Shown: positions 7,609 through 16,285, counted from the stretch's first letter. The stretch is DNA of 41,394 nt from an uncultured Bacteroidales bacterium (GCA_947573135.1 CANPDU010000030.1:1-41394); one strand, 5' to 3'. Translations and numbers: made by a program. The notes: generated from the letters alone by a model not told the origin.

Positions 7609-8226
7609 ATGATTAGACTATTGTTTGTTGTCGTGGCTATCGCCTCGTGCCAAATTATGCACGGTAAAAATGACTACGAGGTCAAGATGCCTGAAATGAT
7701 TACGCGTAATTATGATTTTATGTCTGAAATTTCAAGCTTGCTTAGGAATACGGATCATAAGATTACCAATGCAAATGCTAATATCACTATAAGTAAAGAT
7801 TGTTCATATGATTTTACTGTGTATGACTTAGAAGCAAACAGCCGTAGCGGTTATAATTGGAATATCGATTTTACGCCGGAAGGATCATACACGCTGACTT
7901 TTACATATCGGATATGGGACTTCGGAGTTGGTGGAACCGGTAGATGTATGTTTTATATTGACGGATTGCGTTTTACCACTATGAATTATCTGTCGCAATT
8001 TTTCATCGGATGTAAACGGACAATGGGTGTATGCACTTTCCCTTATTGCGGATTGTTTTCTGACAGGTTTTGGTTCTTTGAAGTGCGAAAAGGCAAAGTT
8101 GTAAATGCATTTTATTATTATGAGGAAAATGATTTAGACTTGGACAATCTTTTGGTGTACGATCTCATTAACAAGCGCTTCTTCAGATATGGTGACTGGA
8201 CAAAACGATATCCGTATTTTCATTAA
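7609..8226 (+). CDS. Secreted immunity-family protein, orphan paralogue 4
   Basis: Family features are RNYDFMSEISSLLRNTDH, FTPEGSYTLTFTY, FWFFEVRKGKVVNAFYYYE and YDLINKRFF. ATG 7609 yields a compact signal sequence (MIRLLFVVVAIASC); ATG 7561 adds 16 residues. IASC fits a lipobox, so this copy may be a lipoprotein where the others look soluble and periplasmic. It is the last gene of the island. A well-formed promoter for the housekeeping operon starts about 28 nt after its stop, marking the island boundary. No adjacent toxin exists. Confidence 0.62.
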   Translation: MIRLLFVVVAIASCQIMHGKNDYEVKMPEMITRNYDFMSEISSLLRNTDHKITNANANITISKDCSYDFTVYDLEANSRSGYNWNIDFTPEGSYTLTFTYRIWDFGVGGTGRCMFYIDGLRFTTMNYLSQFFIGCKRTMGVCTFPYCGLFSDRFWFFEVRKGKVVNAFYYYEENDLDLDNLLVYDLINKRFFRYGDWTKRYPYFH

Positions 8227-8253
8227 GCGAAAGCAAATAAAAGGCAGTTGAAA

Positions 8254-8285
8254 TTTGGCAGTGTCGGCAATGTGCATTAATTTTG
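8254..8285 (+). promoter_or_regulatory. Bacteroidetes-type promoter for lipoprotein-pepT-miaA
   Basis: TTTG at 8254-8257, a 20 bp spacer, and TAATTTTG at 8278-8285 match the -33/-7 consensus of the Bacteroidetes primary sigma factor. The ATG at 8319 implies a leader of about 25 nt. Confidence 0.72.
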
Positions 8286-8318
8286 TCTCTGAAAAAATTT
8301 ACTTAAAACAAAATATCC

Positions 8319-9119
8319 ATGAACATCCTACGCTCGGCTATCGCTCCGGCAATACTGACTGCCGCCATGGCCTTTACCGCTTGCGGAGACAAAACGACTC
8401 CGGTTCTTATCGAACAGGGCGAACGCCTCAACACCGAACTCCAGACACTGGCACAGGAAAATCCGGCCGTCATCGCCGAAGCCAAGGCCGCGTATGCCGA
8501 CAACCGCATGACCGTCGACGTGAAGCTCGCCGACTCTCTCTTTATGGTTGCCCAGATATCGGAGCCGCTCTTCGACTATTTCACGGCATGCGAAGTGAAG
8601 GATCATCTAGATAAAAATCTTGAAGTGACAGTCAACGCTCTGAGCGAGAAAGACGGAGTGGTCGCTGTCAGCCTCACCGACGTCTACGGCGACTCCAAAA
8701 CTTTTGAGGTGACAGCCGCACAGCTGCGCCGCATGGTCAAGTCACCTCTCAATCAGCTAAACTACACCGAGGCCCGCGACGGCCTGTTCGCAGCCTTCGA
8801 GGCTGCGGAAGAACTTTTCCGTCCGGCAGAAGGCCCGGTGAAGGCTATCACAACATCGTTCAAAGGCGGCTTCTATGCCTACAATATCGAGTTTGAGAAC
8901 GCCCGCGCATTCAGCGGCCTGACTACGGCCAATCTCAAATACCGCGCGCTCAAGGTGCTCGAAAAACGTTATGCCAATCTGGGATCGTTCCGCCCGGTGC
9001 TCTTCGGCATGTATAAGTCGTTCGGCATCGACGGCTTCCATCTGGTGTACTCGGCCGGCGACAAATCACTCAAAACAGCTGTAACACTTTCTAATATCAA
9101 GCAAGCAAACGAAAAATGA
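8319..9119 (+). CDS. Lipoprotein of unknown function (266 aa)
   Basis: The N-terminus [19 protein letters not shown] ends in a lipobox (FTAC, Cys22), so the mature protein is predicted to be lipidated. The following [19 protein letters not shown] resembles the start of a periplasmic folding domain; the rest is mixed alpha/beta with no motif I can assign. It leads a three-gene operon and overlaps pepT by 4 nt (ATGA). GC content and codon use return to the chromosomal norm here, in contrast with the island to the left. Confidence 0.75.
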   Translation: MNILRSAIAPAILTAAMAFTACGDKTTPVLIEQGERLNTELQTLAQENPAVIAEAKAAYADNRMTVDVKLADSLFMVAQISEPLFDYFTACEVKDHLDKNLEVTVNALSEKDGVVAVSLTDVYGDSKTFEVTAAQLRRMVKSPLNQLNYTEARDGLFAAFEAAEELFRPAEGPVKAITTSFKGGFYAYNIEFENARAFSGLTTANLKYRALKVLEKRYANLGSFRPVLFGMYKSFGIDGFHLVYSAGDKSLKTAVTLSNIKQANEK

Positions 9120-10339
9120 ACGTTATTGACCGTTTCCTAAACTACGTAAAATTTGACACTCAGAGCGACGAGCTCACCAATATGACGCCGTCGACACCGG
9201 GTCAGATGATCTTCGCGCGTCACCTCGAAAAAGAGCTTCACGAACTCGGTCTGACCGAAATAACACTCGACGACAACGGCTATCTGATGGCCACCCTACC
9301 CGGCAACATCACTGACCGCAAGGTGCCGACAGTCGGTTTCATCGCCCACCTCGACACATCGCCCGACATGTCGGGACATCATGTCAATCCGCGCATCGTC
9401 GGCAAATACGACGGCGGAGACATAACTCTCAACGCCGACGAAAACATAGTGCTGTCGCCCGACGAGTTTCCCGAACTGCTCAACTATGTCGGTCAGGATC
9501 TTATCGTCACCGACGGCAAAACACTGCTCGGCGCAGACGACAAAGCGGGCATCGCCGAAATCATATCGGCCGTCGACTATCTGAAGAAACATCCCGAAAT
9601 CAAACACGGCAAAATACGCATAGCCTTCAACCCCGATGAAGAGATCGGTCAGGGCGCCCACAAGTTTGACGTGAAGCAGTTCGGCGCCGACTGGGCCTAC
9701 ACGATGGACGGCGGCGAGATCGGCGAGCTCGAATTCGAGAACTTCAACGCCGCCGTAGCGAAAGTGACGTTCAAAGGCCGCAACGTGCATCCGGGCTATG
9801 CCAAGCACAAGATGATCAACTCGATGCGTATAGCCAACCAGTTTGTGATCATGCTGCCGCGCTGGGAAACGCCCGAACACACCGAAGACTACGAAGGTTT
9901 CTATCACCTCGTAGGCATGGAAGGCTCGGTCGAGCAGACAGTGCTCACATATATCATCCGTGACCATGACCGCGACCGCTTTGAGCGCCGCAAAAAAGAG
10001 TTCGAACACCTCGCGCGCAAGATCAACCACGAGTTCCCCGACTGCTGCACTCTTGAAATCAAGGATCAGTACTACAACATGCGCGAGAAGATCGAACCGG
10101 TGATGCACATCATCGACATCGCCGAGGAAGCGATGCGCCAGGAAGGCGTGACTCCGCGCGTGGTTCCAATCCGCGGCGGCACAGACGGCGCGCAGCTGTC
10201 GTTCAAAGGACTGCCCTGCCCCAACATTTTCGCGGGCGGACTCAACTTCCACGGGCGCTATGAATTCGTGCCCATCCCGTCGATGGAGAAGGCCGAGAAA
10301 GTGATCGTGCGCATCGCCCAAATCGTCGGTCAGTCTTGA
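9116..10339 (+). CDS. pepT: Peptidase T (tripeptide aminopeptidase)
   Basis: PepT is an M20-family dizinc aminopeptidase that removes the N-terminal residue from tripeptides in the cytosol. The expected metal and catalytic signatures appear in order: [10 protein letters not shown] (near 78), [13 protein letters not shown] (140), [12 protein letters not shown] (175), [17 protein letters not shown] (198) and [15 protein letters not shown] near the C-terminus. The length of 407 aa is normal for the family. Its start overlaps the lipoprotein stop and its stop overlaps the TTG start of miaA, so the three are probably co-translated. Confidence 0.95.
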   Translation: MNVIDRFLNYVKFDTQSDELTNMTPSTPGQMIFARHLEKELHELGLTEITLDDNGYLMATLPGNITDRKVPTVGFIAHLDTSPDMSGHHVNPRIVGKYDGGDITLNADENIVLSPDEFPELLNYVGQDLIVTDGKTLLGADDKAGIAEIISAVDYLKKHPEIKHGKIRIAFNPDEEIGQGAHKFDVKQFGADWAYTMDGGEIGELEFENFNAAVAKVTFKGRNVHPGYAKHKMINSMRIANQFVIMLPRWETPEHTEDYEGFYHLVGMEGSVEQTVLTYIIRDHDRDRFERRKKEFEHLARKINHEFPDCCTLEIKDQYYNMREKIEPVMHIIDIAEEAMRQEGVTPRVVPIRGGTDGAQLSFKGLPCPNIFAGGLNFHGRYEFVPIPSMEKAEKVIVRIAQIVGQS

Positions 10340-11271
10340 ACAGGCGCGAACGTCCGCTGCTTGTCGTGATCACCGGACCGACAGCATCGGGCAAAACCTC
10401 ATTGGCCATCGACGTGGCCCGTCGGCTGGGATGTGAAATCATCTCAGCCGATTCTCGTCAGATCTTCCGAGATCTGCCTGTAGGCACCGCCGCCCCGACG
10501 GCGACGGAGCTCACGGCCGTGCTCCATCATCTTGTCGGCACACTGAAACTCGACGACTACTACAGTGCCTCGTGTTTCGAGAGCGACGCACTGGCGCTGC
10601 TGCCAGGCATATTCGATCGCTCGGGAGGCTATGCAGTGGTGTGCGGCGGCTCGATGATGTATGTCGATGCGCTTGTCAACGGCATAGACGAAATGCCGAC
10701 GGTTAGTGCAGACGTGCGCGACAAAGTTGCCCGTCTTGCCTCCGAACAGGGCGCCGAAGGGCTGCTGGCGCTGCTCGAGATCTGCGATCCCGACTACTAC
10801 GCCGAGGTCGACCACGCCAACATCAAACGGGTGATACATGCCCTCGAAATAACAATGGAAGCCGGCACGCCGTACTCGTCGCTGAGAACGGGGCGGCGAA
10901 CGGCCAGAGAGTTTGACATCGTGAAAGTGGCGATCGAGATGCCGCGCGAGGAACTTTTCGACCGCATCAACCGCCGCGTCGACAACATGATAGCCGGCGG
11001 CATGATCGAAGAAGCGCGGCGGGTGTACGATCGGCGCGATCTGAATTCACTGAATACGGTTGGCTACAAGGAACTGTTCGCCTGGCTCGACGGGAAGATG
11101 GATTTCGACACCGCCGTGGCTCGAATAAAGAAAAACACACGCGTCTATGCAAAAAAACAACTGACATGGCTCCGCCGCGACCCCTCAGTCTTCCGGCTGC
11201 CTGCGCCCGTATCTGCCGATGATGTCATCAGGATCATAAGCAGGAGAGCGTCGCCGACAGCTCAATCCTGA
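10336..11271 (+). CDS. miaA: tRNA dimethylallyltransferase
   Basis: MiaA transfers a dimethylallyl group to N6 of A37 in tRNAs reading UNN codons. The P-loop [11 protein letters not shown] (about residues 14-24), [30 protein letters not shown] and the C-terminal [13 protein letters not shown] and [12 protein letters not shown] are diagnostic. The reading frame begins at TTG 10336, which overlaps the pepT stop. No ATG exists upstream of the P-loop, and a GTG at 10366 would cut too close to it. The length of 311 aa is typical. Confidence 0.95.
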   Translation: MNRRERPLLVVITGPTASGKTSLAIDVARRLGCEIISADSRQIFRDLPVGTAAPTATELTAVLHHLVGTLKLDDYYSASCFESDALALLPGIFDRSGGYAVVCGGSMMYVDALVNGIDEMPTVSADVRDKVARLASEQGAEGLLALLEICDPDYYAEVDHANIKRVIHALEITMEAGTPYSSLRTGRRTAREFDIVKVAIEMPREELFDRINRRVDNMIAGGMIEEARRVYDRRDLNSLNTVGYKELFAWLDGKMDFDTAVARIKKNTRVYAKKQLTWLRRDPSVFRLPAPVSADDVIRIISRRASPTAQS

Positions 11272-12026
11272 TCATAAAATCGTTTAGCTGCGCCATATAT
11301 TTGAGTGTTTATGATGATTTGTCGGCAATCTCTTGGTTGAAGGTCTTTATTTCATCGGCGATCAGTTGTTTCAGCTCTTTCTGAGGAACAATAAGTTTGT
11401 ATTCGGCAACGCCGATAGGTTTTGTGAGGCCTTCGAGAGCAAGCTCAACCTCGACGTTATCTTTCTCGGCGCATAGGATTATACCGATTGAGGGATTTTC
11501 GTCTTTTCCACGTTCAAGTTCCAGTTCAAGAAGCGGCTCAGTCACGCCAAGAAATCCCATACAATAGGAATCCTTGAAAATTTCGTTGGCGTATGCAGCC
11601 TGAGTCTCCGGAAGAGCGACGGAGAAATTATTGGATACGTTGTTTTCCGGCTGATGCTTGTGCATCTCCAGCTTGATGGCATTAACCAATAAAGCCCGAC
11701 TCCAACCTTTTTGAACTATCTTCTCGGCGTAATAAAGAATTGCACTATCATCATCTCCAAATCTAGTAATAAGATGATTGATGTTCCCCCAGGGCAAAAC
11801 TCCAACAGCTTGTTGTAGTTTTGGGTCTGAGTTATGAAAGCGGACATACAAACGCTTCATATTCCATAAATTACTCACCGACATACCCATTTTGGGATAC
11901 ATAGCTTTCAAATCTGCAGAGAGCCGCTTTACCACACCGTCTCCATGAGAGCTGTCGAGCTTACGCTCATAAAGCAGCTGACCTATACGCCAATGCATTC
12001 CGGTTTTTGTGTTGATCAGTCTAATC

Positions 12027-12043
12027 ACGCATACTATATGCGT
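12027..12043. repeat. Short perfect inverted repeat in the yhcG insertion
   Basis: ACGCATA-CTA-TATGCGT, a 7 bp dyad with a 3 nt centre, lies near the right-hand junction where the yhcG frame resumes. It could be an operator or part of an insertion end. Confidence 0.35.
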
Positions 12044-12062
12044 AAGCTTCAGAACAAGGCAT

Positions 12063-12089
12063 AAAAAAACCGCATTTGCGGTAATGCGG
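12063..12089 (-). terminator. Intrinsic terminator inside yhcG relic
   Basis: Read on the minus strand, CCGCATT-accgca-AATGCGG forms a 7 bp stem followed directly by a T7 run. It lies upstream of the surviving yhcG frame and about 37 nt downstream of a minus-strand promoter. Confidence 0.7.
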
Positions 12090-12125
12090 CCAACCAAGTC
12101 TTTCGTTCTTCGATCGATGACGGTG

Positions 12126-12156
12126 CAAAGTTAGTCATTTTTTCTAACTTTACAAA
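12126..12156 (-). promoter_or_regulatory. Minus-strand promoter inside yhcG relic
   Basis: Minus strand: TTTG (12156-12153), 19 bp, TAACTTTG (12133-12126). This is a consensus-grade match. The predicted start is near 12119, so transcription would reach the terminator at 12063 after about 55-60 nt. Confidence 0.62.
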
Positions 12157-12356
12157 ATTAAAACAGCCAGCAGGCTAAAAAAGTTCAAAATCATATCGCC
12201 GTTTCAATTACTGCAACAGCCTGTTGCAATATTTCATTGTATTCTGTTTCGTTATGAATACGAACAACTGTTTCCATACACAAAGTTAATGCTTTTATTT
12301 TGATTTTCAGTCATGTGCAGGCACCTTAGTTTCTCATAACGCCATGAACTAATTGG

Positions 12357-13844
12357 CTAACGTGGTTTTTGGGGCTGTGGAATGGGGTCTTCGGCGAGGA
12401 GGAGGAGTTTGTCGCCGACGCGGAGACGGGTATCGCCGCGCGGAACGACATAGGCTCCGTCGCGCCGCTTTATCATTATCACGAGCGTCTTCGGCGCAAG
12501 ACTTAGACTGCGCATCGTTTCACCGTCGTAAAGCATGTCGGGCGTCACCTCACACTCGGTCATCGTGGCCGAAATGTCTTCGGGGAGCTCGACGCCGGTG
12601 AACGCCGACTCGCGGACAGGCAGACATAATTTCAGCCAGCGAGCCATGCTTGTGACAGTCGTGCCCTGGATGAGCAGCGAGAGCAGAGTAATGAAAAAGA
12701 CGATATTAAACATGAAGCCGGCATGCTCGACAGTCGGAGATATGAGGGCATAGGTGGCGAAAATAATAGGAACGGCACCACGCAGACCGACCCAGGAGAT
12801 ATAGATCCGCGCACGAAGCGAAAATTTTCGGAAGGGCAACAGACTCGCAAACACAGCGACGGGACGCGCCACAAGAATCATAAACAGACCGAGAGCGACG
12901 CCCGGGACGGCCACGTCGACGAGTTCGGAAGGGTTGACGAGCAGTCCGAGCGTGAGGAACATTATGATCTGGACAAGCCATGTGAAACCGCCGAAAAATG
13001 TAGTGATGGTGCGTTTCATAGGCAGTTTCGAATTGCCGATGACGAGACCGGAGACATAGACCGAAAGGTAACTGTTGCCGCCGACAAGCTCGGTGAGCGA
13101 GAACGAGAAAAACACGCATGCGATCATCAGCACGGGATACATAAACTCATTGTCTGATTTCAGCCGCCGGACGAGCCACGCGGCTATCCATCCCATGAGA
13201 AGACCACCGAGCGCGCCGAGCGCAAGCTGAACCACAAGCATGACCGACGATGACAGGACTACATCTCCGAGCGATATGGCCGAGCCGTCGACGCCGGTTA
13301 GACCGATAAGCATTATCACGAGAAGATATGCTACCGGGTCGTTGGATCCGCTCTCGAGCTCAAGAGTCTGCCGCAGATTTTCCTTAAGACCTGTGCGGGC
13401 CGAGCCGAGGATAGAGAAGACCGAAGCAGAATCGGTCGACGACATGATCGCCGCGATGAGCATAGACTCTATCCAACCGAAAGCATAAGCCGGCGCAAAA
13501 AGATGAAAGAGATAGTAAATGAATGTGCCTGTGACCAAAGTAGTGATCAACACTCCGACCGTGGCGAGCATCAGTCCCGGCCCGAGGACGGGGCGTATGT
13601 CGCGCAATTTTGTGTCGGCACCGCCTGAGAACAAAATGATGCTCAGCGAGACCATACCAATAAACTGAGTCACTTCTGCCGAGTCGAAACGGATGCCAAA
13701 ACCGTCGACACCGGCAAGCATGCCGACACCGAGAAAGAGCACGAGTGTCGGTAGACCATAGCGGCTGCCTGTCCGTCCGGCAAAAACACTCAGCAACAGC
13801 AGCGCCGCGGAAACGAGTACGATGTTGTTTGGGGTTAGTTCCAT
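12357..13844 (-). CDS. nhaP2: K+/H+ antiporter, NhaP2/CvrA type
   Basis: This CPA1-family cation:proton antiporter has about 12 membrane helices over residues 1-390 (start PNNIVLVSAALLLLSVFAG; core motifs ILFSGGADT, MSSTDSASVFSIL and ESGSNDPVAYLL). A C-terminal cytosolic TrkA-C-like regulatory domain ends GDTRLRVGDKLLLLAED. The arrangement and the length of 495 aa match NhaP2/CvrA (K+/H+ exchange in osmotic and pH homeostasis). It is transcribed alone from a consensus promoter just upstream with almost no leader. The symbol follows the family; ion specificity cannot be read from the sequence. Confidence 0.88.
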   Translation of the reverse strand: MELTPNNIVLVSAALLLLSVFAGRTGSRYGLPTLVLFLGVGMLAGVDGFGIRFDSAEVTQFIGMVSLSIILFSGGADTKLRDIRPVLGPGLMLATVGVLITTLVTGTFIYYLFHLFAPAYAFGWIESMLIAAIMSSTDSASVFSILGSARTGLKENLRQTLELESGSNDPVAYLLVIMLIGLTGVDGSAISLGDVVLSSSVMLVVQLALGALGGLLMGWIAAWLVRRLKSDNEFMYPVLMIACVFFSFSLTELVGGNSYLSVYVSGLVIGNSKLPMKRTITTFFGGFTWLVQIIMFLTLGLLVNPSELVDVAVPGVALGLFMILVARPVAVFASLLPFRKFSLRARIYISWVGLRGAVPIIFATYALISPTVEHAGFMFNIVFFITLLSLLIQGTTVTSMARWLKLCLPVRESAFTGVELPEDISATMTECEVTPDMLYDGETMRSLSLAPKTLVIMIKRRDGAYVVPRGDTRLRVGDKLLLLAEDPIPQPQKPR

Positions 13845-13858
13845 AATGCGATATAATG

Positions 13859-13890
13859 CAAAGGTATATTAAATCTACAACACAAACAAA
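13859..13890 (-). promoter_or_regulatory. Promoter of the antiporter gene
   Basis: Minus strand: TTTG (13890-13887), 20 bp, TACCTTTG (13866-13859). The predicted start at about 13852 leaves a leader of fewer than 10 nt before ATG 13844. Confidence 0.7.
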
Positions 13891-14324
13891 TTGTGTGCAT
13901 TATTGGTTTGACCAAACTGACGCATATGAGAGACTGAAACATCTCATAACGATGACAGAAGCACGCCCAGAGCATAGAAAAAAAGAATGACGATCGGCAT
14001 AACGGTTGGGAATTAATGGCAGCATACCGTCACATAACGACAGGAAGCCGCGGATTGATTACTATCATATGCTCTCTCCGGTATCGCCAAACACCATGCA
14101 GTCATACAATAAGTAATTATCCACGGCTATGCCGCAGACATCAACTTATATTCCCGACTGCTTTCTGATAAAACTGGCGATTTTGAGAGAGCAAGAATAA
14201 AGCTAACGCTGTAAGATATTATATGTAATTTTATATGATCAATGTTACATAAGCAAAATGATTTTTTGAGTCTGCCGCAAAGTTACGAAAAAAGGCGAGA
14301 TATGAACGTGAGTCAGGATAGTAA
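13891..14324. other. Gene-free stretch of about 430 bp
   Basis: I see no open frame with coding character, no strong hairpin and no repeat. A lone minus-strand TAACTTTG (14285-14278) lacks a -33 partner. It could hold a small RNA or be decayed sequence. Confidence 0.4.
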
Positions 14325-14357
14325 TTGACTTATTACGGCCCAAAATCGTTATCTTTG
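14325..14357 (+). promoter_or_regulatory. Promoter of the tyrosine phosphatase gene
   Basis: TTG at 14325-14327, 22 bp, TATCTTTG at 14350-14357. The spacer is slightly long. The leader to ATG 14389 is about 25 nt. Confidence 0.58.
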
Positions 14358-14388
14358 CAGCGTAAATAATCAAAAAAACATCATCAGA

Positions 14389-14922
14389 ATGGTAAACCTG
14401 AACGACGATCACAGACTCGCAAAGCTGATCAAATCGCTACGCGACAAGGATAAAATAAAGATACTTTTTGTATGCCTGGGCAACATATGCCGCTCTCCGG
14501 CAGCCGAAGGAGTGATGAAGGCCGTTGTCGAAAGCGCCGGCGACAGCGGGCGTTTTGAAATCGACAGCGCCGGGACAGGCAACTACCACATCGGTGATCT
14601 GCCCGACCGGCGGATGCGCATCCACGCCCAGCGACGCGGCTACAACCTGACTCATATCTGCCGTCAGGTGCGGCCGTCGGATTTCGAAGAATTCGATCTC
14701 ATTGTGGCGATGGACGCATCTAACCGCCGCAATCTACAGCTCGTCGCACCGACTCCCGAGGCCGAGGAGAAGATCATCATGATGGCAGACTTTGCCGACC
14801 TTGCGACAAAGTATGATCATATACCGGACCCGTACTACGAGGGAGCGGAAGGCTTCGAACTGGTGCTTGATCTGCTCGAATCGGCCTGCGACAATCTCTA
14901 TCAGCAGCTCAAAAAGTATTAA
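14389..14922 (+). CDS. Low-molecular-weight protein-tyrosine phosphatase
   Basis: The catalytic loop C29-LGNIC-R35-S (C-x5-R-S) and the general-acid segment IPDPYYEG near residue 147 identify an arsenate-reductase-fold LMW-PTP, which removes phosphate from tyrosines on proteins such as capsule-export kinases. The length of 177 aa includes an unusual charged leader of about 22 residues before the first strand (KIKILFVCLGN). No kinase or polysaccharide gene is adjacent. It has its own promoter, and the tRNA-Ser promoter follows within 60 nt of its stop. Confidence 0.92.
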   Translation: MVNLNDDHRLAKLIKSLRDKDKIKILFVCLGNICRSPAAEGVMKAVVESAGDSGRFEIDSAGTGNYHIGDLPDRRMRIHAQRRGYNLTHICRQVRPSDFEEFDLIVAMDASNRRNLQLVAPTPEAEEKIIMMADFADLATKYDHIPDPYYEGAEGFELVLDLLESACDNLYQQLKKY

Positions 14923-14959
14923 TTCGCGAATAATTCGGAGATAAAGCGGCTGCAAAACA

Positions 14960-14989
14960 TTGCAAAATAAAAAAGAATAACTAACTTTG
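14960..14989 (+). promoter_or_regulatory. Promoter of tRNA-Ser
   Basis: TTG at 14960-14962, 19 bp, TAACTTTG at 14982-14989. The tRNA begins 17 nt further on. Confidence 0.65.
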
Positions 14990-15006
14990 CAGTCGCAAAC
15001 CCCGAA

Positions 15007-15096
15007 GGAGAGATGCCGGAGTGGTCGATCGGGGCGGTCTCGAAAACCGTTGTGCCCGTACGGGCACCCAGGGTTCGAATCCCTGTCTCTCCGCCA
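15007..15096 (+). tRNA. tRNA-Ser(CGA)
   Basis: The acceptor stem GGAGAGA pairs with TCTCTCC, followed by discriminator G and an encoded CCA. The anticodon loop CTCGAAA (anticodon CGA at 15041-15043) sits on a GCGGT/ACCGT stem. A long variable arm (GTGCCCGTACGGGCAC) marks it as class II, and the T arm carries GGTTCGAATCC. It reads UCG serine codons. Confidence 0.95.
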
Positions 15097-15098
15097 CA

Positions 15099-15135
15099 AA
15101 ACAGCTGCCAGTCGTTGACTGGCAGCTGTTTTTTT
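15099..15135 (+). terminator. Terminator of tRNA-Ser
   Basis: CAGCTGCCAGTC-gtt-GACTGGCAGCTG is a perfect 12 bp stem followed by T7, starting 3 nt after the tRNA CCA. Confidence 0.9.
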
Positions 15136-15200
15136 GGCGCTTAGCAATAAAGGGCCAGCGGATTTTTCCAGTTGGTAGGGGGCAAGGGATTTCAATATAA

Positions 15201-15656
15201 CTAAGTGTTATTTTTCTTTAGATAAATCATGTCGCGGAGAGTCACACCCTCTTCGATAATAGGATTGCGATAGTTATTTGTGAAAAAATCCGGAACACGA
15301 TGAGAATAACTATAACCGCACTTTTCATAAAAACGAAGAGTCGATGGTGTTTCTCCTGTTCCAAGTATAATTGACTTGTCGGGATTCACGTTTTCTACGT
15401 GTTCTAACATCAGGCGACCGAAACCACGACGTTGAAAATCCGGACATACTGCAAGATTCTTAATCTCAACCGTAGTGTCATCAATAGTCAAAGCTACACA
15501 CACCGTAATTGGGATACCGTCTAATATCCCTGCGTATAGATTGCCTTGCTGAAGATAGCGGTCAATCATCGTTTCCGATTCGTCGCCGATGAGTAAAAGC
15601 TGTAGAAATCTTTTTTTGTCGTTTTTAATTTCCACTATTTTAAAGTTTTCAGACAT
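15201..15656 (-). CDS. GNAT-family N-acetyltransferase
   Basis: The acetyl-CoA binding motif NLAVCPDFQRRGFGRLMLEH (the V-x-P-x-x-Q-x-x-G-x-G/A core) lies near residues 69-88. Motif B follows in TPSTLRFYEKCGYSYSHR. Length and fold order are typical of small-molecule or peptide acetyltransferases. The substrate cannot be deduced. It is transcribed leftward towards the tRNA-Ser terminator and next to a second, unrelated GNAT on the same strand, about 110 nt away. Confidence 0.85.
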   Translation of the reverse strand: MSENFKIVEIKNDKKRFLQLLLIGDESETMIDRYLQQGNLYAGILDGIPITVCVALTIDDTTVEIKNLAVCPDFQRRGFGRLMLEHVENVNPDKSIILGTGETPSTLRFYEKCGYSYSHRVPDFFTNNYRNPIIEEGVTLRDMIYLKKNNT

Positions 15657-15766
15657 GAACGCGCTCTATTGTTAATATGAGTATTGCAGTGCATCCCGTA
15701 GAGGCACAATTATTTCTATTCATCTACAAAAATAGACATTATCCCCTACCAAGCTCTCACTGACGG

Positions 15767-16285
15767 TCAAAATGCGCCAAATGCCTTTGAATATCTGACT
15801 GTTCCATGTGGTAATCGGGACTTAAACGGAAAGACCATATAGAACTGTGCCGGAACCTCAAACGGTGCTTCAATCTCAAACGGTAATGCAGGAAGATAAC
15901 CACTCCCGGAATAATATTCCGGAGACCCGAGTACGACCGAACAATAAAAATCTCCCTCTTTCGCTTTTCGATGTCCGGTCTCTATCAGTGCGCGCCCGAT
16001 TCCTTTGTTCTGAAAAGCGGGAAGCACAGCTAACGGAGCCAAAGCAATCGCTTTGCTCATCCCGATATTTATTTGTGAGAACATTGCATAACCTACAATT
16101 TCCCCTTTGACTTCGGCTACAAAAGACAGTTCGGGGAGATACTCTTCCGTGCAACGCAATCTATCAACCAAATTGTGCTCATCCCCATCGGTATGCTCAG
16201 CTCCGGCAAACGCTGTCTTCACAACTGCACGGATTTCATCAAAATCGCGTAATTGTTCAGTTCTGATTACCAATGTCTCAATCAT
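15767..16285 (-). CDS. GNAT N-acetyltransferase, YhbS-like
   Basis: APLAVLPAFQNKGIGRALIETG (near residues 83-104) is the acetyl-CoA loop. SVVLGSPEYYSGSGYLPA and the tail around FMVFPFKSRLPHGTVRYSKAF follow the COG3153 (YhbS) pattern. The start IRTEQLRDFDEIRAVVKTAF is the usual first strand and helix. The gene is 172 aa with an intact frame. A short truncated TIGR04076-like frame overlaps its start by 8 nt upstream. The substrate is unknown. Confidence 0.85.
   Translation of the reverse strand: MIETLVIRTEQLRDFDEIRAVVKTAFAGAEHTDGDEHNLVDRLRCTEEYLPELSFVAEVKGEIVGYAMFSQINIGMSKAIALAPLAVLPAFQNKGIGRALIETGHRKAKEGDFYCSVVLGSPEYYSGSGYLPALPFEIEAPFEVPAQFYMVFPFKSRLPHGTVRYSKAFGAF

Larger units (their letters stand above)
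11309..12277 (-). pseudogene. Decayed yhcG (DUF1016 PDDEXK nuclease-family) gene
   Basis: Three lesions are visible. The true N-terminus (METVVRIHNETEYNEILQQ...) reads from ATG 12277 to a stop at 12191. About 170 bp of foreign-looking DNA follows. The frame then resumes at about 12013 with INTKTGMHWRIGQLLYERK and runs through DUF1016_N (SHGDGVVKRLSADLK, GVLPWGNINHLITRF). Finally FLGVTEPLLELELERG joins directly to KDENPSIGIILCAEKDN, so the nuclease core of roughly 85-90 residues that normally lies between them is missing. The residues lost include the PD-(D/E)XK catalytic ones. The joint falls at an L-E-R-G match that recurs before KDENPS in intact relatives (family recollection), suggesting a short-homology deletion. 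The C-terminal frame 11309-12097 is still open. Confidence 0.78.

Noticed and set aside
9296-10321. Long open frame (341 codons) on the minus strand opposite pepT
   Set aside because: It lies wholly within pepT, whose product has every M20 motif. The antisense frame is a side effect of GC-rich third positions, and its translation is low-complexity and matches nothing.
12281-12288. TAACTTTG box just upstream of the yhcG N-terminal ATG as its promoter
   Set aside because: No -33 element is present, and the predicted start would fall inside the ORF.
14734-15195. Minus-strand frame of 153 codons across tRNA-Ser
   Set aside because: It spans a bona fide tRNA, its promoter, its terminator and the end of the phosphatase gene. 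The RDRDSNPGCPYGHNG stretch is the typical false translation of a tRNA antisense strand.
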